Made by a program: the position numbers and the translations under genes. A stretch of 46,400 nucleotides of DNA from Pseudomonadota bacterium. GTDB lineage: Bacteria > Pseudomonadota > Gammaproteobacteria > Burkholderiales > Methylophilaceae. Under the pieces are notes generated by a model. The model made no database searches. It was given only the letters and a program-made list of their open reading frames with translations, and had not been told where the DNA came from. Within the stretch, counting starts at the first letter, position 1. Each line of letters begins with the position of its first letter. Positions 8,222-15,893 of this stretch are shown here, piece by piece. Where the stretch lies: the NCBI GenBank assembly GCA_029549705.1, contig JAKPIR010000244.1, positions 1-46,400 on the forward strand, in the 5' to 3' direction.

Positions 8222-9068
8222 CAAGCTGTTTAAGAAACCCTGCCGCCCTCCCAGCTTGATAGCAAAATGCGTGAAGCGCTACACGATTTATGTGCGCTGG
8301 ATTGGAGCATAATCTCCCCCGCAATTTTGGGTAGTCTGTTTCAACGTATTATGGTTAGCAATGCGCGGCGTAATTTAGACGCACATTACACCAGTGAAGA
8401 AAATATCTTAAAACTCATTAAGCCCTTGTTTTTATATGCGCTTGGGCAGAATTTTAAAAAGTTTAAAGCAGTATACGTCTCAAAGGCACGCTGCACGTCA
8501 CTTGTGCCAATGCCTTGCAGACAGCTTGGGTTAGCGTTTTGCTACCAGAACAATGCAGTTATATTTAGGTAATACGCCATTTTTGGGTAAAAGCAATCAA
8601 TCTGCCGCATAAAAAGCCGATATGAAAAGTGTGTGCGGTGATATTAAAAACGCCAGCTTACTCGATTTTGTATCGGCTTGGTACGTCAAGGCCGCGCGCT
8701 ATATGGGGTTTGGTAGGATAGGTGCTTCACCGCGAACCAATAATGGTGAAAATGGCATTGATGCTTTCGCAGTCACGGACCGCGCCTACAAAAATATTGA
8801 ATCTGCCGCCAAAGCCGTGCTGACGGCGCGCGCGGCGCACCCCGACGCCAGTTTGGCCGATTTATATGACCCGCTCACCATGCCCGCTATTTTGCTCAAA
8901 GCGCACCAGGTGTTGGATATTGCCGTGGATGCCGCTTATGGCTACAAAGGTGCGCAGACAGACGCCGCGCACGTGGCGTTTTTGTTTAAGCGCTATCAGG
9001 CAATTACCAGCTTATTACCCAGCACCGCTAAGGCAAAAACCGCAAAGCGCAAAACCGCTACAAAATAA
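8222..9068 (+). pseudogene. Degenerate MmeI-like (type IIG/IIL) DNA adenine methyltransferase remnant
   Basis: Pieces of one protein family occur in order but in three frames. From about 8234 there is ETLPPSQLDSKMREAL, then LDWSIISPAILGSLFQRIM and LDAHYTSEENILKLIKPLFL (to about 8440), the segment before the methyltransferase core. Another frame (from 8479) gives LKGTLHVTCANALQTAW and ends in a TAG at about 8568. The next frame continues LGNTPFLGKSNQSA, where the catalytic NPPF motif IV has become NTPF. It hits a TAA, then reads KNASLLDFVSAWYVKAARYM. After that, most of the catalytic and target-recognition region is missing and the C-terminal DPLTMPAILLKAHQVLDIAVDAAYGYKG tail follows directly. 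The SAM-binding region and the N-terminus are also absent. It cannot make an active enzyme. The relevant families are MmeI-like fused restriction-modification proteins and related class I DNA methyltransferases. Confidence 0.85.
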
Positions 9069-9149
9069 GGTAAGCAATCGAGCTGATTTGGGCTGTATTT
9101 GCCCAAACAACAGCATAAAAATTAAACAAAAAAACCATGCTATTTATGA

Positions 9150-9216
9150 CGAGAGAAAAAATATGCTCTGGAAGCTTTTATTTATAAGGCTTCCAGAGCA
9201 TCAAAAAAGGTTGCGC
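9150..9216 (-). repeat. Dispersed palindromic element, copy 1
   Basis: The element has a hairpin with perfect 13-bp arms (ATGCTCTGGAAGC 9163-9175, GCTTCCAGAGCAT 9189-9201) around an A/T loop. It is flanked on the left by CGAGAGAAAAAA and on the right by CAAAAAAGGTTGCGC. Three related copies lie at 25128, 37341 and 40411. Judged by its flanks, this copy is inverted relative to copies 2 and 4. Confidence 0.85.
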
Positions 9217-9289
9217 ATGAAAAAGCCAGTTTTAAATGGTTTTTTGCCTGATTTTTAACACGAATACGCAGCAAAATATTTGCACATAA

Positions 9290-9323
9290 AAAAGGCAATG
9301 TTTCACGTGAAACATTGCCTTTT
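9290..9323. terminator. 34-bp perfect palindrome: bidirectional terminator with parS as its stem tip
   Basis: The two 17-bp arms pair without mismatch about the centre between 9306 and 9307. The outer arms are AAAAGGCAA/TTGCCTTTT and the inner 16 bp are a perfect parS. T-runs follow on both strands (ATTTTTT after the plus-strand arm, TTTATG after the minus-strand arm). It lies downstream of the minus-strand cytochrome gene, so a terminator role for that gene is likely. With no unpaired loop bases, an RNA hairpin would sacrifice the central few pairs. Confidence 0.75.
9299..9314. other. parS: parS site 2 (inside terminator palindrome)
   Basis: A perfect 16-bp TGTTTCACGTGAAACA lies at the exact centre of a longer palindrome. 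It is one of two intergenic parS sites in the window. Confidence 0.93.
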
Positions 9324-9403
9324 ATTTTTTTGCACTTTGTCTATTTTACAAAGTGCGTACTACACAAAAACCAACTTAATTTAATGCGTAATTTACTCGC
9401 GCA

Positions 9404-9856
9404 TTATTTTTTAGCAGTCGGTGTTCTTTCAGTTAAAAGATAAACGATGTAGTTTGCTTTTTCACCTGCGGTGCAATCTGCGCCTAAGATGTCGTTGCAG
9501 TGTTCAGTAAATTTGTCTTCTACTTTGTCTAGGCTTCTAAAGCGTTTTTTGTTCACTGCTGGGGCAAGCGGCGCAATGGCTTTGCCGGTTACAATGTGTT
9601 TGCCTGCATCGGCCGGGTTGCTGGTGTGGCATGATGCACATGCAGCTTCTTTGCCATCTTTAAGCTTGAATTTACGGTTGTAGAAGGTTTTACCTTCAGC
9701 GACTGATGGTACAAACTCTGGGTTTACTGTTTGTGCAATACCTGTATATTTTTTGGTAAGCACTTCAGCATTGGTAACGTTGCTTGCAGCGTAAGCTTGC
9801 GTTGATAACGCAGCCAAGCCCAAAAACGCAGCTAAAACGATGTTTAATTTTTTCAT
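9404..9856 (-). CDS. SHP-type monohaem cytochrome c (DUF1924 family)
   Basis: This periplasmic cytochrome has 150 residues with a clear signal peptide (MKKLNIVLAAFLGLAALSTQAYA, cleaved near 23-24). One haem attachment site CASCH lies at 73-77, with His77 as proximal ligand. The GKHIVTGKAIAPLAP segment and the EHCNDILGADC region (Cys120, Asn121, Cys128) match the sphaeroides haem protein family, in which an Asn is the unusual distal ligand and two Cys form a disulfide. SHP-type proteins bind oxygen or NO-related ligands; the physiological role is unsettled. It has a GGAG ribosome binding site and stands alone on the minus strand between mnmE and mnmG, a likely insertion into a conserved cluster. 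The family call rests on pattern memory. Confidence 0.82.
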   Translation of the reverse strand: MKKLNIVLAAFLGLAALSTQAYAASNVTNAEVLTKKYTGIAQTVNPEFVPSVAEGKTFYNRKFKLKDGKEAACASCHTSNPADAGKHIVTGKAIAPLAPAVNKKRFRSLDKVEDKFTEHCNDILGADCTAGEKANYIVYLLTERTPTAKK

Positions 9857-10173
9857 GTGTTTCTCCGGTTAAAGTTATTTAATAAAAAGGGTAAAGTTAA
9901 ATATTAAAAAAATATGCCAATCTGTTCATTATTATAACATATTCAATCTAAACAAATTTGCGGTAAGTCAAACGTCATTAGGCGAATTCTATGCCAATTT
10001 TGTTAAGAAAGCATGACAGCTTTGTAAATAAATTGTTGATACACGCGGATGTCATAAATGTTTCACGTGAAACATCAACTTAAAACAAGGTTTTACATGA
10101 CCTTAGCGACAGATTGCGTTAAAATTTCACTTCTTTGCGCTTTACGGCATTTTTGACGAAAACCTGAATTTTA
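9857..10173. other. Divergent intergenic region between cytochrome gene and mnmG, with parS
   Basis: This 317-base gap holds the upstream regions of two divergent genes. The only clear element is parS site 3 (10059-10074), about 100 bases upstream of mnmG. The left part (9890-9960) is very A/T-rich and likely carries the cytochrome promoter, but I cannot identify -35/-10 boxes with confidence. No small gene was seen. Confidence 0.6.
10059..10074. other. parS: parS site 3 (upstream of mnmG)
   Basis: A perfect TGTTTCACGTGAAACA, flanked by A and T to make 18 palindromic bases. It lies in the promoter region of mnmG, so ParB binding and spreading there could affect mnmG-rsmG-parAB transcription; that effect is an inference. 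Confidence 0.93.
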
Positions 10174-12090
10174 ATGATGAATTACCAAGATAATTTTGAT
10201 GTGATTGTGGTGGGCGGCGGCCATGCAGGCACCGAAGCGGCGCTGGCTGCGGCCCGTATGGGGCAAAAAACGCTTTTGCTCACCCACAACATTGAAACTT
10301 TGGGCCAAATGTCGTGCAACCCAAGCATTGGCGGTATTGGTAAAGGCCATTTGGTGAAAGAGGTGGATGCGCTAGGCGGCGCGATGGCGGCGGCTACGGA
10401 TATTGGCGGTATTCAATTTAGAATTTTAAATTCAAGCAAAGGCCCGGCGGTGCGCGCCACACGTGCGCAGGCCGATAGAATTTTGTACAAGGCGGCAATT
10501 CGCCATCAGCTTGAAAATCAGCCAAATTTGTGGCTGTTTCAGCAGGCGGTGGATGACATTATTTTAGAGGGCGAGCGCGTTGTTGGCGTGGTGACGCAAA
10601 TCGGTTTGCGGTTCAAGGCAAAATCTGTGGTGCTGACCGCAGGCACGTTTTTGGGTGGTTTGGTGCATGTGGGGTTGCAAAACTATAGCGCCGGCCGTGC
10701 GGGCGACCCGCCTTCTATTTCTTTGGCGGCGCGTTTACGTGAGCTTCATTTGCCAGCAGGCAGGTTAAAAACTGGCACGCCGCCACGCATTGATGGCCGC
10801 ACCATTGATTATTCAGTGATGACGATTCAGCCGGGTGATGACCCTGTGCCGGTATTTTCATTTTTAGGGAATGCCGCGCAGCACCCCGCTCAACTGCCCT
10901 GCTGGATTACGCATACGAATGAACGCACGCATGAAATTATTCGTAGTGGCTTAGACCGCTCGCCCATGTACACAGGCGTGATTGAAGGCGTGGGCCCGCG
11001 CTATTGCCCAAGCGTGGAAGATAAAATTCATCGTTTTGCCGATAAAGAATCGCACCAAATATTTTTAGAACCCGAAGGCTTGAACACCAATGAGATTTAC
11101 CCAAATGGTATTTCAACCAGTTTGCCGTTTGATATTCAGCTGGCGCTGGTGCGCTCGGTACGTGGTTTAGAAAACGCACATATTTTGCGCCCGGGCTATG
11201 CGATTGAGTATGATTATTACGACCCGCGCGGTTTGAAATCAAGTTTGGAAACCAAAGCGATTCAAGGCCTGTTTTTTGCGGGGCAAATTAACGGCACCAC
11301 GGGCTATGAAGAGGCCGCCGCACAAGGGTTGCTGGCAGGTGCGAATGCCGCCCTATTTGCACAAGAAAAAGAAGCCTGGTGCCCTGCGCGCGATGAAGCT
11401 TATTTGGGCGTGCTGGTGGATGACTTGGTCACCAACGGCGTGACCGAGCCGTACCGTATGTTTACCAGCCGCGCAGAGTATCGACTGCAGCTGAGAGAAG
11501 ATAACGCCGATATGCGCCTTACCGCCAAAGGCCGTGAACTTGGGCTGGTAGATGATGTGCGCTGGGAAGCGTTTAGCCGCAAACAAGAAGCGGTGGCGCG
11601 CGAGCAGGCGCGCTTGAAAAAAACTTTTGTGCAGCCGGCAAATGTTTCACGTGAAACACAATTGGCGGTGCTGGGCAAAGAAATTGACCACGAATACAGC
11701 CTATTTGAATTGCTCCGCCGCCCTGAAGTGACTTATGAAGCCTTGCTCACTTTAGGTGAATTGGGTTTGGGCGAGCTTGCGCCAGAAGTGCGCGAGCAAG
11801 TGGAAATTGCCGCGAAATATCAAGGCTATATTGACCGCCAATTCGACGAGGTAGCGCGTAGTCGTGGCCAAGAAAACACAAAATTGCCGGCGGATTTGGA
11901 TTATCGTGAAATTCACGGCCTGCCGATTGAGGCGCAACAAAAGCTTAACGCGCAAAAGCCCGAAACAATTGGTCAGGCCAGCCGTATTTCAGGTATTACG
12001 CCAGCGGCAATCTCATTGTTGCTGGTGTATTTAAAGCGTAAATCGCGCAGTAAAGCCATAGCGCTCAAAGATTCAGAAAAAGCCGCATGA
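10174..12090 (+). CDS. mnmG: tRNA uridine-5-carboxymethylaminomethyl modification enzyme MnmG (GidA)
   Basis: This is the FAD-dependent partner of MnmE in wobble-uridine modification. It has 638 residues. The FAD-binding Rossmann motif GGGHAGTE is at 14-21, followed by the family signature SCNPSIGGIGKGHLVKEVDALGG and the RILNSSKGPAVRATRAQAD region. Later GLFFAGQINGTTGYEEAAAQG and EPYRMFTSRAEYRLQLREDNAD are diagnostic. The C-terminal helical domain binds MnmE. Two adjacent ATG codons (10174 and 10177) are possible starts. A perfect parS site is embedded in the gene, encoding VSRET at residues 491-495. The stop overlaps the rsmG start (ATGA), and the genes continue into parAB. Confidence 0.97.
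   Translation: MMNYQDNFDVIVVGGGHAGTEAALAAARMGQKTLLLTHNIETLGQMSCNPSIGGIGKGHLVKEVDALGGAMAAATDIGGIQFRILNSSKGPAVRATRAQADRILYKAAIRHQLENQPNLWLFQQAVDDIILEGERVVGVVTQIGLRFKAKSVVLTAGTFLGGLVHVGLQNYSAGRAGDPPSISLAARLRELHLPAGRLKTGTPPRIDGRTIDYSVMTIQPGDDPVPVFSFLGNAAQHPAQLPCWITHTNERTHEIIRSGLDRSPMYTGVIEGVGPRYCPSVEDKIHRFADKESHQIFLEPEGLNTNEIYPNGISTSLPFDIQLALVRSVRGLENAHILRPGYAIEYDYYDPRGLKSSLETKAIQGLFFAGQINGTTGYEEAAAQGLLAGANAALFAQEKEAWCPARDEAYLGVLVDDLVTNGVTEPYRMFTSRAEYRLQLREDNADMRLTAKGRELGLVDDVRWEAFSRKQEAVAREQARLKKTFVQPANVSRETQLAVLGKEIDHEYSLFELLRRPEVTYEALLTLGELGLGELAPEVREQVEIAAKYQGYIDRQFDEVARSRGQENTKLPADLDYREIHGLPIEAQQKLNAQKPETIGQASRISGITPAAISLLLVYLKRKSRSKAIALKDSEKAA
11643..11658. other. parS: parS site 4 (inside mnmG)
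   Basis: A perfect TGTTTCACGTGAAACA within mnmG, about 1.85 kb before parB begins. It is read in the same frame as the copy in mnmE, giving (N)VSRET. Confidence 0.93.
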
Positions 12091-12707
12091 CGCCAGAAGC
12101 TGTTTTAACAGCTGGATTGGCTGAAATGAATATAGAGGTAACGCCTACTGCCAAGCAACAATTGCTGGCCTATTTGGCGTTATTACAAAAATGGAACAAA
12201 GTATATAACCTCACTGCCGTGCGCGACCCGGTGGACATGGTCACCTTGCATTTATTAGATAGCCTGAGCGTGTTGCCGTATATTAAAACGGGCAAAATGC
12301 TGGATGTTGGTAGTGGTGGCGGCTTGCCAGGCATAGTAATGGCAATTATGAAGCCGGATTTGCAGGTAACCACGATAGACACCGTGCAAAAAAAAGCCAT
12401 TTTTATGCGCCAAGTTAAGGGCGAGCTCGGTTTAACAAATCTTGAAGTGGTGCATGCGCGGGTTGAGCGGTATCAGCCAGCAGAGAAGTTTGATGTGATT
12501 ATCTCGCGCGCATTTTCTGAAATTGGTTTGCTGATTAAGCTCACGCAGCACTTATTGGCACCGCACGGGCAATGGCTTGCAATGAAAGGCGTTGTGCCGC
12601 ACCATGAGTTTGAGGGTTTGAATATTCAACCTAAAGAAATTATCCCGCTCAAAGTGGCGGGTTTGCAAGCCGAGCGACATTTGGTAGTTATTGAGAGTAA
12701 CGCATGA
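12087..12707 (+). CDS. rsmG: 16S rRNA (guanine-527-N7) methyltransferase RsmG (GidB)
   Basis: This SAM-dependent enzyme methylates G527 of 16S rRNA; loss of its orthologues gives low-level streptomycin resistance. The protein has 206 residues. The KWNKVYNLTAVRDP segment (35-49) and the SAM-binding motif MLDVGSGGGLPGIV (71-84) are typical, as is the later IISRAFSEIG near the active site. It overlaps mnmG upstream and parA downstream by four bases each (ATGA), so mnmG, rsmG and parA are probably translationally coupled. The gene order is the standard one for proteobacteria. Confidence 0.96.
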   Translation: MTPEAVLTAGLAEMNIEVTPTAKQQLLAYLALLQKWNKVYNLTAVRDPVDMVTLHLLDSLSVLPYIKTGKMLDVGSGGGLPGIVMAIMKPDLQVTTIDTVQKKAIFMRQVKGELGLTNLEVVHARVERYQPAEKFDVIISRAFSEIGLLIKLTQHLLAPHGQWLAMKGVVPHHEFEGLNIQPKEIIPLKVAGLQAERHLVVIESNA

Positions 12708-13504
12708 AAATTTTAGCAATCACAAATCAAAAAGGCGGCGTGGGCAAAACAACCACATGCGTAAATTTGGCGGCCAGTTTGGCAAGTTTAGATAAGCGCG
12801 TACTGCTAATTGATCTTGACCCGCAAGGCAACGCCAGCACCGGCAGCGGCATAGATAAGGCGCATTTAAAACATAGCATTTATCACGTTTTGATTGGTGA
12901 AAAATCGCTTAAAGATGTGGTGCTACGTAGCGAAAAAGGCGGTTATGACGTGGCGCCATCTAATCGAGATTTGGCGGGCGCAGAGGTTGAACTGGTGCAT
13001 GAAATTGCCCGTGAAATGCGTCTTAAGCATGCCATTGCAAAATTAAAAGACTTTTATGACTTTGTGTTGCTCGATTGCCCCCCTGCCCTCAATTTGGTCA
13101 CGGTGAATGCGCTTACGGCCGCCAATGCTGTGATGATTCCAATGCAGTGTGAATATTACGCCTTAGAAGGCTTATCTGATTTGGTCAATACCATCAAAAA
13201 GGTGCGTGCGCATTTAAACCCCACACTGGAAATAGAAGGCTTACTGCGTACCTTATTCGATCATCGCAATATGCTGGCGAATCAAGTGTCTTCCCAATTG
13301 ATTAGCCACTTTGGCAATAAAGTCTATAAAACCATCATACCGCGCAACATTCGTTTAGCCGAAGCGCCAAGCTACGGCCTGCCGGTGCTCAATTACGATA
13401 AAAACTCAAAAGGCGCACAGGCTTACATTGAGTTGGCACGTGAAATAGTTAGCCAAAGTAAACAGGCTCAGGAAAATATCAAAAAAGAGGTAAATCATGG
13501 CTAA
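12704..13504 (+). CDS. parA: Chromosome partitioning ATPase ParA (Soj)
   Basis: This Walker-type ATPase binds nucleoid DNA and moves ParB-parS complexes to separate the origins. It has 266 residues. The deviant Walker A motif KGGVGKTT is at 10-17 with the signature lysine, followed by LLIDLDPQGNAS (Walker A') and FVLLDCPPALN (Walker B). It has no N-terminal helix-turn-helix, which places it with chromosomal rather than large plasmid (P1-type) ParAs. Its end overlaps parB by eight bases. Four parS sites within 5.5 kb support a chromosomal segregation role. Confidence 0.97.
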   Translation: MKILAITNQKGGVGKTTTCVNLAASLASLDKRVLLIDLDPQGNASTGSGIDKAHLKHSIYHVLIGEKSLKDVVLRSEKGGYDVAPSNRDLAGAEVELVHEIAREMRLKHAIAKLKDFYDFVLLDCPPALNLVTVNALTAANAVMIPMQCEYYALEGLSDLVNTIKKVRAHLNPTLEIEGLLRTLFDHRNMLANQVSSQLISHFGNKVYKTIIPRNIRLAEAPSYGLPVLNYDKNSKGAQAYIELAREIVSQSKQAQENIKKEVNHG

Positions 13505-14372
13505 GTTAAAAGGGTTAGGCAGAGGGTTAGACGCCCTGTTGGCGGGCGATATGGGCACAGTGGGCGAAGCTGACTCACTCATGATGCTTAAAGTTGAACA
13601 GTTGCGCCCAGGAAAATACCAGCCACGTAGCTATATGGATGATGCCGCCCTGCAGACCTTGGCAGCTTCTATTCAAGCACAGGGCATTATGCAGCCTATT
13701 TTGGTGCGTCAATTGTCAGATGAGCAATATGAAATTATTGCGGGCGAACGCCGTTGGCGCGCAAGTCAAATTGCAGGTTTGAGTGAAGTGCCAGTATTAG
13801 TGCGAGAAATAGCCGATGAAGCCGCGCTCGCAATGGCCTTAATTGAAAATATTCAGCGTGAAAATTTAAATCCATTAGAAGAGGCGCTGGGGATTAAGCG
13901 CTTGATTGATGAATTTGCCATGACGCATGAAAAAGCCGCTGAAGCGGTTGGACGCACGCGAGTGACGGTTTCTAATTTGTTACGCTTGTTAACGTTGAGC
14001 GCGCCAGTGCAAGAAATGTTGATGCAGTCAAAGTTAGATATGGGGCATGCGCGCGCCTTGATAGGTTTGACAGGCGCGCAACAAATCATGCTAGCTGAAA
14101 AAATTATACAAGACGATTTATCGGTGCGTGAAGTTGAAAGCTTAGTCAAAAAAACGATGGCTGATTCCAGGGATAGTTCTGAAAAAAACAAATCAAAACA
14201 ACAGGTTAAACCTTCATCCAGTAAAGATGTATTAAGGCTTCAAGAAACCTTGAGTGATCAATTGGGCGCGTCTGTGAGCATCAAAGCCAAAGCCAATGGT
14301 GCAGGCATATTAAAAATCAATTACGCGAGTTTAGATCAACTGGATGAGATTATTGCAAAAATTACACGCTAG
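13497..14372 (+). CDS. parB: Chromosome partitioning protein ParB (Spo0J)
   Basis: This is the CTP-dependent clamp that loads at parS and spreads on neighbouring DNA. It has 291 residues. The N-terminal KGLGRGLDALL is the usual ParA-interacting segment. The ParB/CTPase domain contains QPRSYMDDAALQTLAASI and the GERRWRA nucleotide-binding motif at 83-89, with ENIQRENLNPLEEA following. A helix-turn-helix at about 138-165 (EKAAEAVGRTRVTVSNLLRLL) reads parS. A Lys/Ser-rich linker precedes the C-terminal dimerisation domain. Its DNA sites, the TGTTTCACGTGAAACA palindromes, are at 7210, 9299, 10059 and 11643. Confidence 0.97.
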   Translation: MAKLKGLGRGLDALLAGDMGTVGEADSLMMLKVEQLRPGKYQPRSYMDDAALQTLAASIQAQGIMQPILVRQLSDEQYEIIAGERRWRASQIAGLSEVPVLVREIADEAALAMALIENIQRENLNPLEEALGIKRLIDEFAMTHEKAAEAVGRTRVTVSNLLRLLTLSAPVQEMLMQSKLDMGHARALIGLTGAQQIMLAEKIIQDDLSVREVESLVKKTMADSRDSSEKNKSKQQVKPSSSKDVLRLQETLSDQLGASVSIKAKANGAGILKINYASLDQLDEIIAKITR

Positions 14373-14454
14373 CAATACAAAGTTAGTGAATTGGATAATG
14401 GTGCTAAGTGGTTAATTTTGCGTAAACTATATGCAAAACAGTTGCACTTAAGCC

Positions 14455-14483
14455 TTGACTAAAAAGCGGTAATAATTCAAAAT
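14455..14483 (+). promoter_or_regulatory. Possible promoter of the atp operon
   Basis: TTGACT (14455-14460) is a good -35 element. At 17 bases' distance the candidate -10 is CAAAAT (14478-14483), only four of six matches, so this is tentative. It is the best candidate in the 192-base gap between parB and atpI. Confidence 0.35.
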
Positions 14484-14564
14484 CGCGGTCTTTGCTACAA
14501 AAACAATGTAAAAGAACGTAAAAACAGCAAAAATTTCAGCATTTAAATAACTGGGTTTAAGCAA

Positions 14565-14939
14565 TTGTCAACATCCAACACGTCTGATGTCTTTAGCAAA
14601 ATGCTTAAAATTCAATTGATTGCAACATTTGCGGTGGCAATAGTTGCAATCTTGGTTTCAGGTTTAAATGCAAGTATTTCGGCGCTGCTCGGTGGCGCTA
14701 GCGTGATGATAGGTGCGATAGCGGCAGCCAAGATAGCGCAACGAGGCGCAAGTAAACAAGATCCAACGGCTGTTTTAGTCAATTTGCTAAAAGCCGAAGC
14801 GGTAAAAATTTTAGTGATTGTCGTCTTATTGGCAATCATTTTTAATGCCTATCAACAATTAGTGCCATTTGCGCTAATTGCAGGTTTAGCCGCTGCTGCT
14901 CTGTTTTCAGGCGCGGCACTAAGCAGGTTAAAAGTGTAA
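14565..14939 (+). CDS. atpI: ATP synthase protein I (AtpI)
   Basis: This is a small, non-essential membrane protein at the head of the atp operon, thought to assist assembly of the c-ring. It has up to 124 residues with four hydrophobic helices (about 17-34, 36-55, 75-95, 98-118). Sequence conservation in AtpI is low; the call rests on position just before atpB, size, and the GGASVMIGAIAAAKIAQRG segment, which resembles the AtpI/I-like family. The start is uncertain: TTG at 14565 gives the full length, while an in-frame ATG at 14601 would remove 12 residues. Neither has a convincing ribosome binding site. Confidence 0.8.
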   Translation: MSTSNTSDVFSKMLKIQLIATFAVAIVAILVSGLNASISALLGGASVMIGAIAAAKIAQRGASKQDPTAVLVNLLKAEAVKILVIVVLLAIIFNAYQQLVPFALIAGLAAAALFSGAALSRLKV

Positions 14940-14971
14940 TTTAAACGAATTTCATAAAGTAAAATTAGATT

Positions 14972-15823
14972 ATGGCTACAGAACACGCAGATAACGCACA
15001 GCATGCCGAGCAGGCACTAACGCCTTCAGGTTATATTGAACATCACCTAAGCTTTAATGCGCATGGCGTAAATGGTAATGTTACTGACCAAGGTTTTTGG
15101 GTGTTGCATTACGACACATTGATTATGTCAGTGGCGCTAGGCTTTTTGGTGATGGGCCTTGTTTGGCTGGTTGCGCGTAAAGCGTCAGCTGGCGTGCCAA
15201 CAAAAGCGCAAGCATTTGTAGAGCTGGTATTTGGATTTATTGATGACCAGGTTAAGAATATTTTCCACGGTAATCGTCATAGCTTCATCGCGCCAACGGC
15301 TTTAACGGTGTTTTTGTGGGTGTTTGCCATGAACTCCATGGACTTTTTGCCGGTTGACTGGGTTGCAGGTATTGTTTCATTTTTCGGTGGCGCACATGCA
15401 AAATGGCGCGCAGTCCCTACTTCAGATATCAATACAACTTTTGCGCTGGCGCTGGCGGTTTGGTTTTTGATGATTTATTTCTCTATTAAAGTCAAAGGGT
15501 TGGGTGGCTGGTTACACGAATTGTTCTGCTCACCATTTGGCACCAAAATCTGGGTATGGCCAGCCAACTTCTTATTTAATCTGATTGAATACGTTTCAAA
15601 ACCACTTTCACATTCATTGCGGTTGTTTGGCAATATGTATGCAGGTGAGGTGATTTTCTTATTGCTCGGCCTTTGGGCAGCAACGGGCGTTTCTGGGACT
15701 ATTTTTGGTGCAATTTTAGGTGCTGGTTGGTCAATCTTCCACATTTTAATCGTTGCATTGCAGGCCTTTATTTTCATGATGCTAACGGTGGTTTATTTGG
15801 CAATGGCGCATGAGTCGCATTAA
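14972..15823 (+). CDS. atpB: F0F1 ATP synthase subunit a
   Basis: Subunit a forms the two proton half-channels of F0. It has 283 residues with several membrane helices. The conserved helix NLIEYVSKPLSHSLRLFGNMYAGEVIFLLLG contains the essential Arg in SLRLFGNMYAGE. The N-terminus is hydrophilic, followed by a helix at about 50-68. It starts 32 bases after atpI. Subunit a is an expected YidC client. Confidence 0.97.
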   Translation: MATEHADNAQHAEQALTPSGYIEHHLSFNAHGVNGNVTDQGFWVLHYDTLIMSVALGFLVMGLVWLVARKASAGVPTKAQAFVELVFGFIDDQVKNIFHGNRHSFIAPTALTVFLWVFAMNSMDFLPVDWVAGIVSFFGGAHAKWRAVPTSDINTTFALALAVWFLMIYFSIKVKGLGGWLHELFCSPFGTKIWVWPANFLFNLIEYVSKPLSHSLRLFGNMYAGEVIFLLLGLWAATGVSGTIFGAILGAGWSIFHILIVALQAFIFMMLTVVYLAMAHESH

Positions 15824-15893
15824 GTTTTTGGTTGTTTTGTAGTTTAGTTGTAAGTTTAAGTTGTTTTAGTTTAATTTTAGAGAGGGTAACAAA

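Larger units (their letters stand above)
9069..9403. other. Intergenic region: palindromic repeat copy and parS terminator, no gene
   Basis: This gap between the methyltransferase remnant and the cytochrome gene has no credible coding sequence. It contains a small inverted repeat (TTGGGC/GCCCAA near 9090-9110) without a T-run, palindromic element copy 1 (9150-9216), and the parS-containing terminator palindrome (9290-9323). Confidence 0.7.

Noticed and set aside
8088..8324. A 78-residue open frame on the minus strand
   Set aside because: It overlaps the start of the methyltransferase remnant, shows no family signature and has no ribosome binding site.
8866..9258. A 130-residue plus-strand open frame
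   Set aside because: Its first half is an out-of-frame reading of the methyltransferase C-terminal segment and its end runs through a palindromic repeat.
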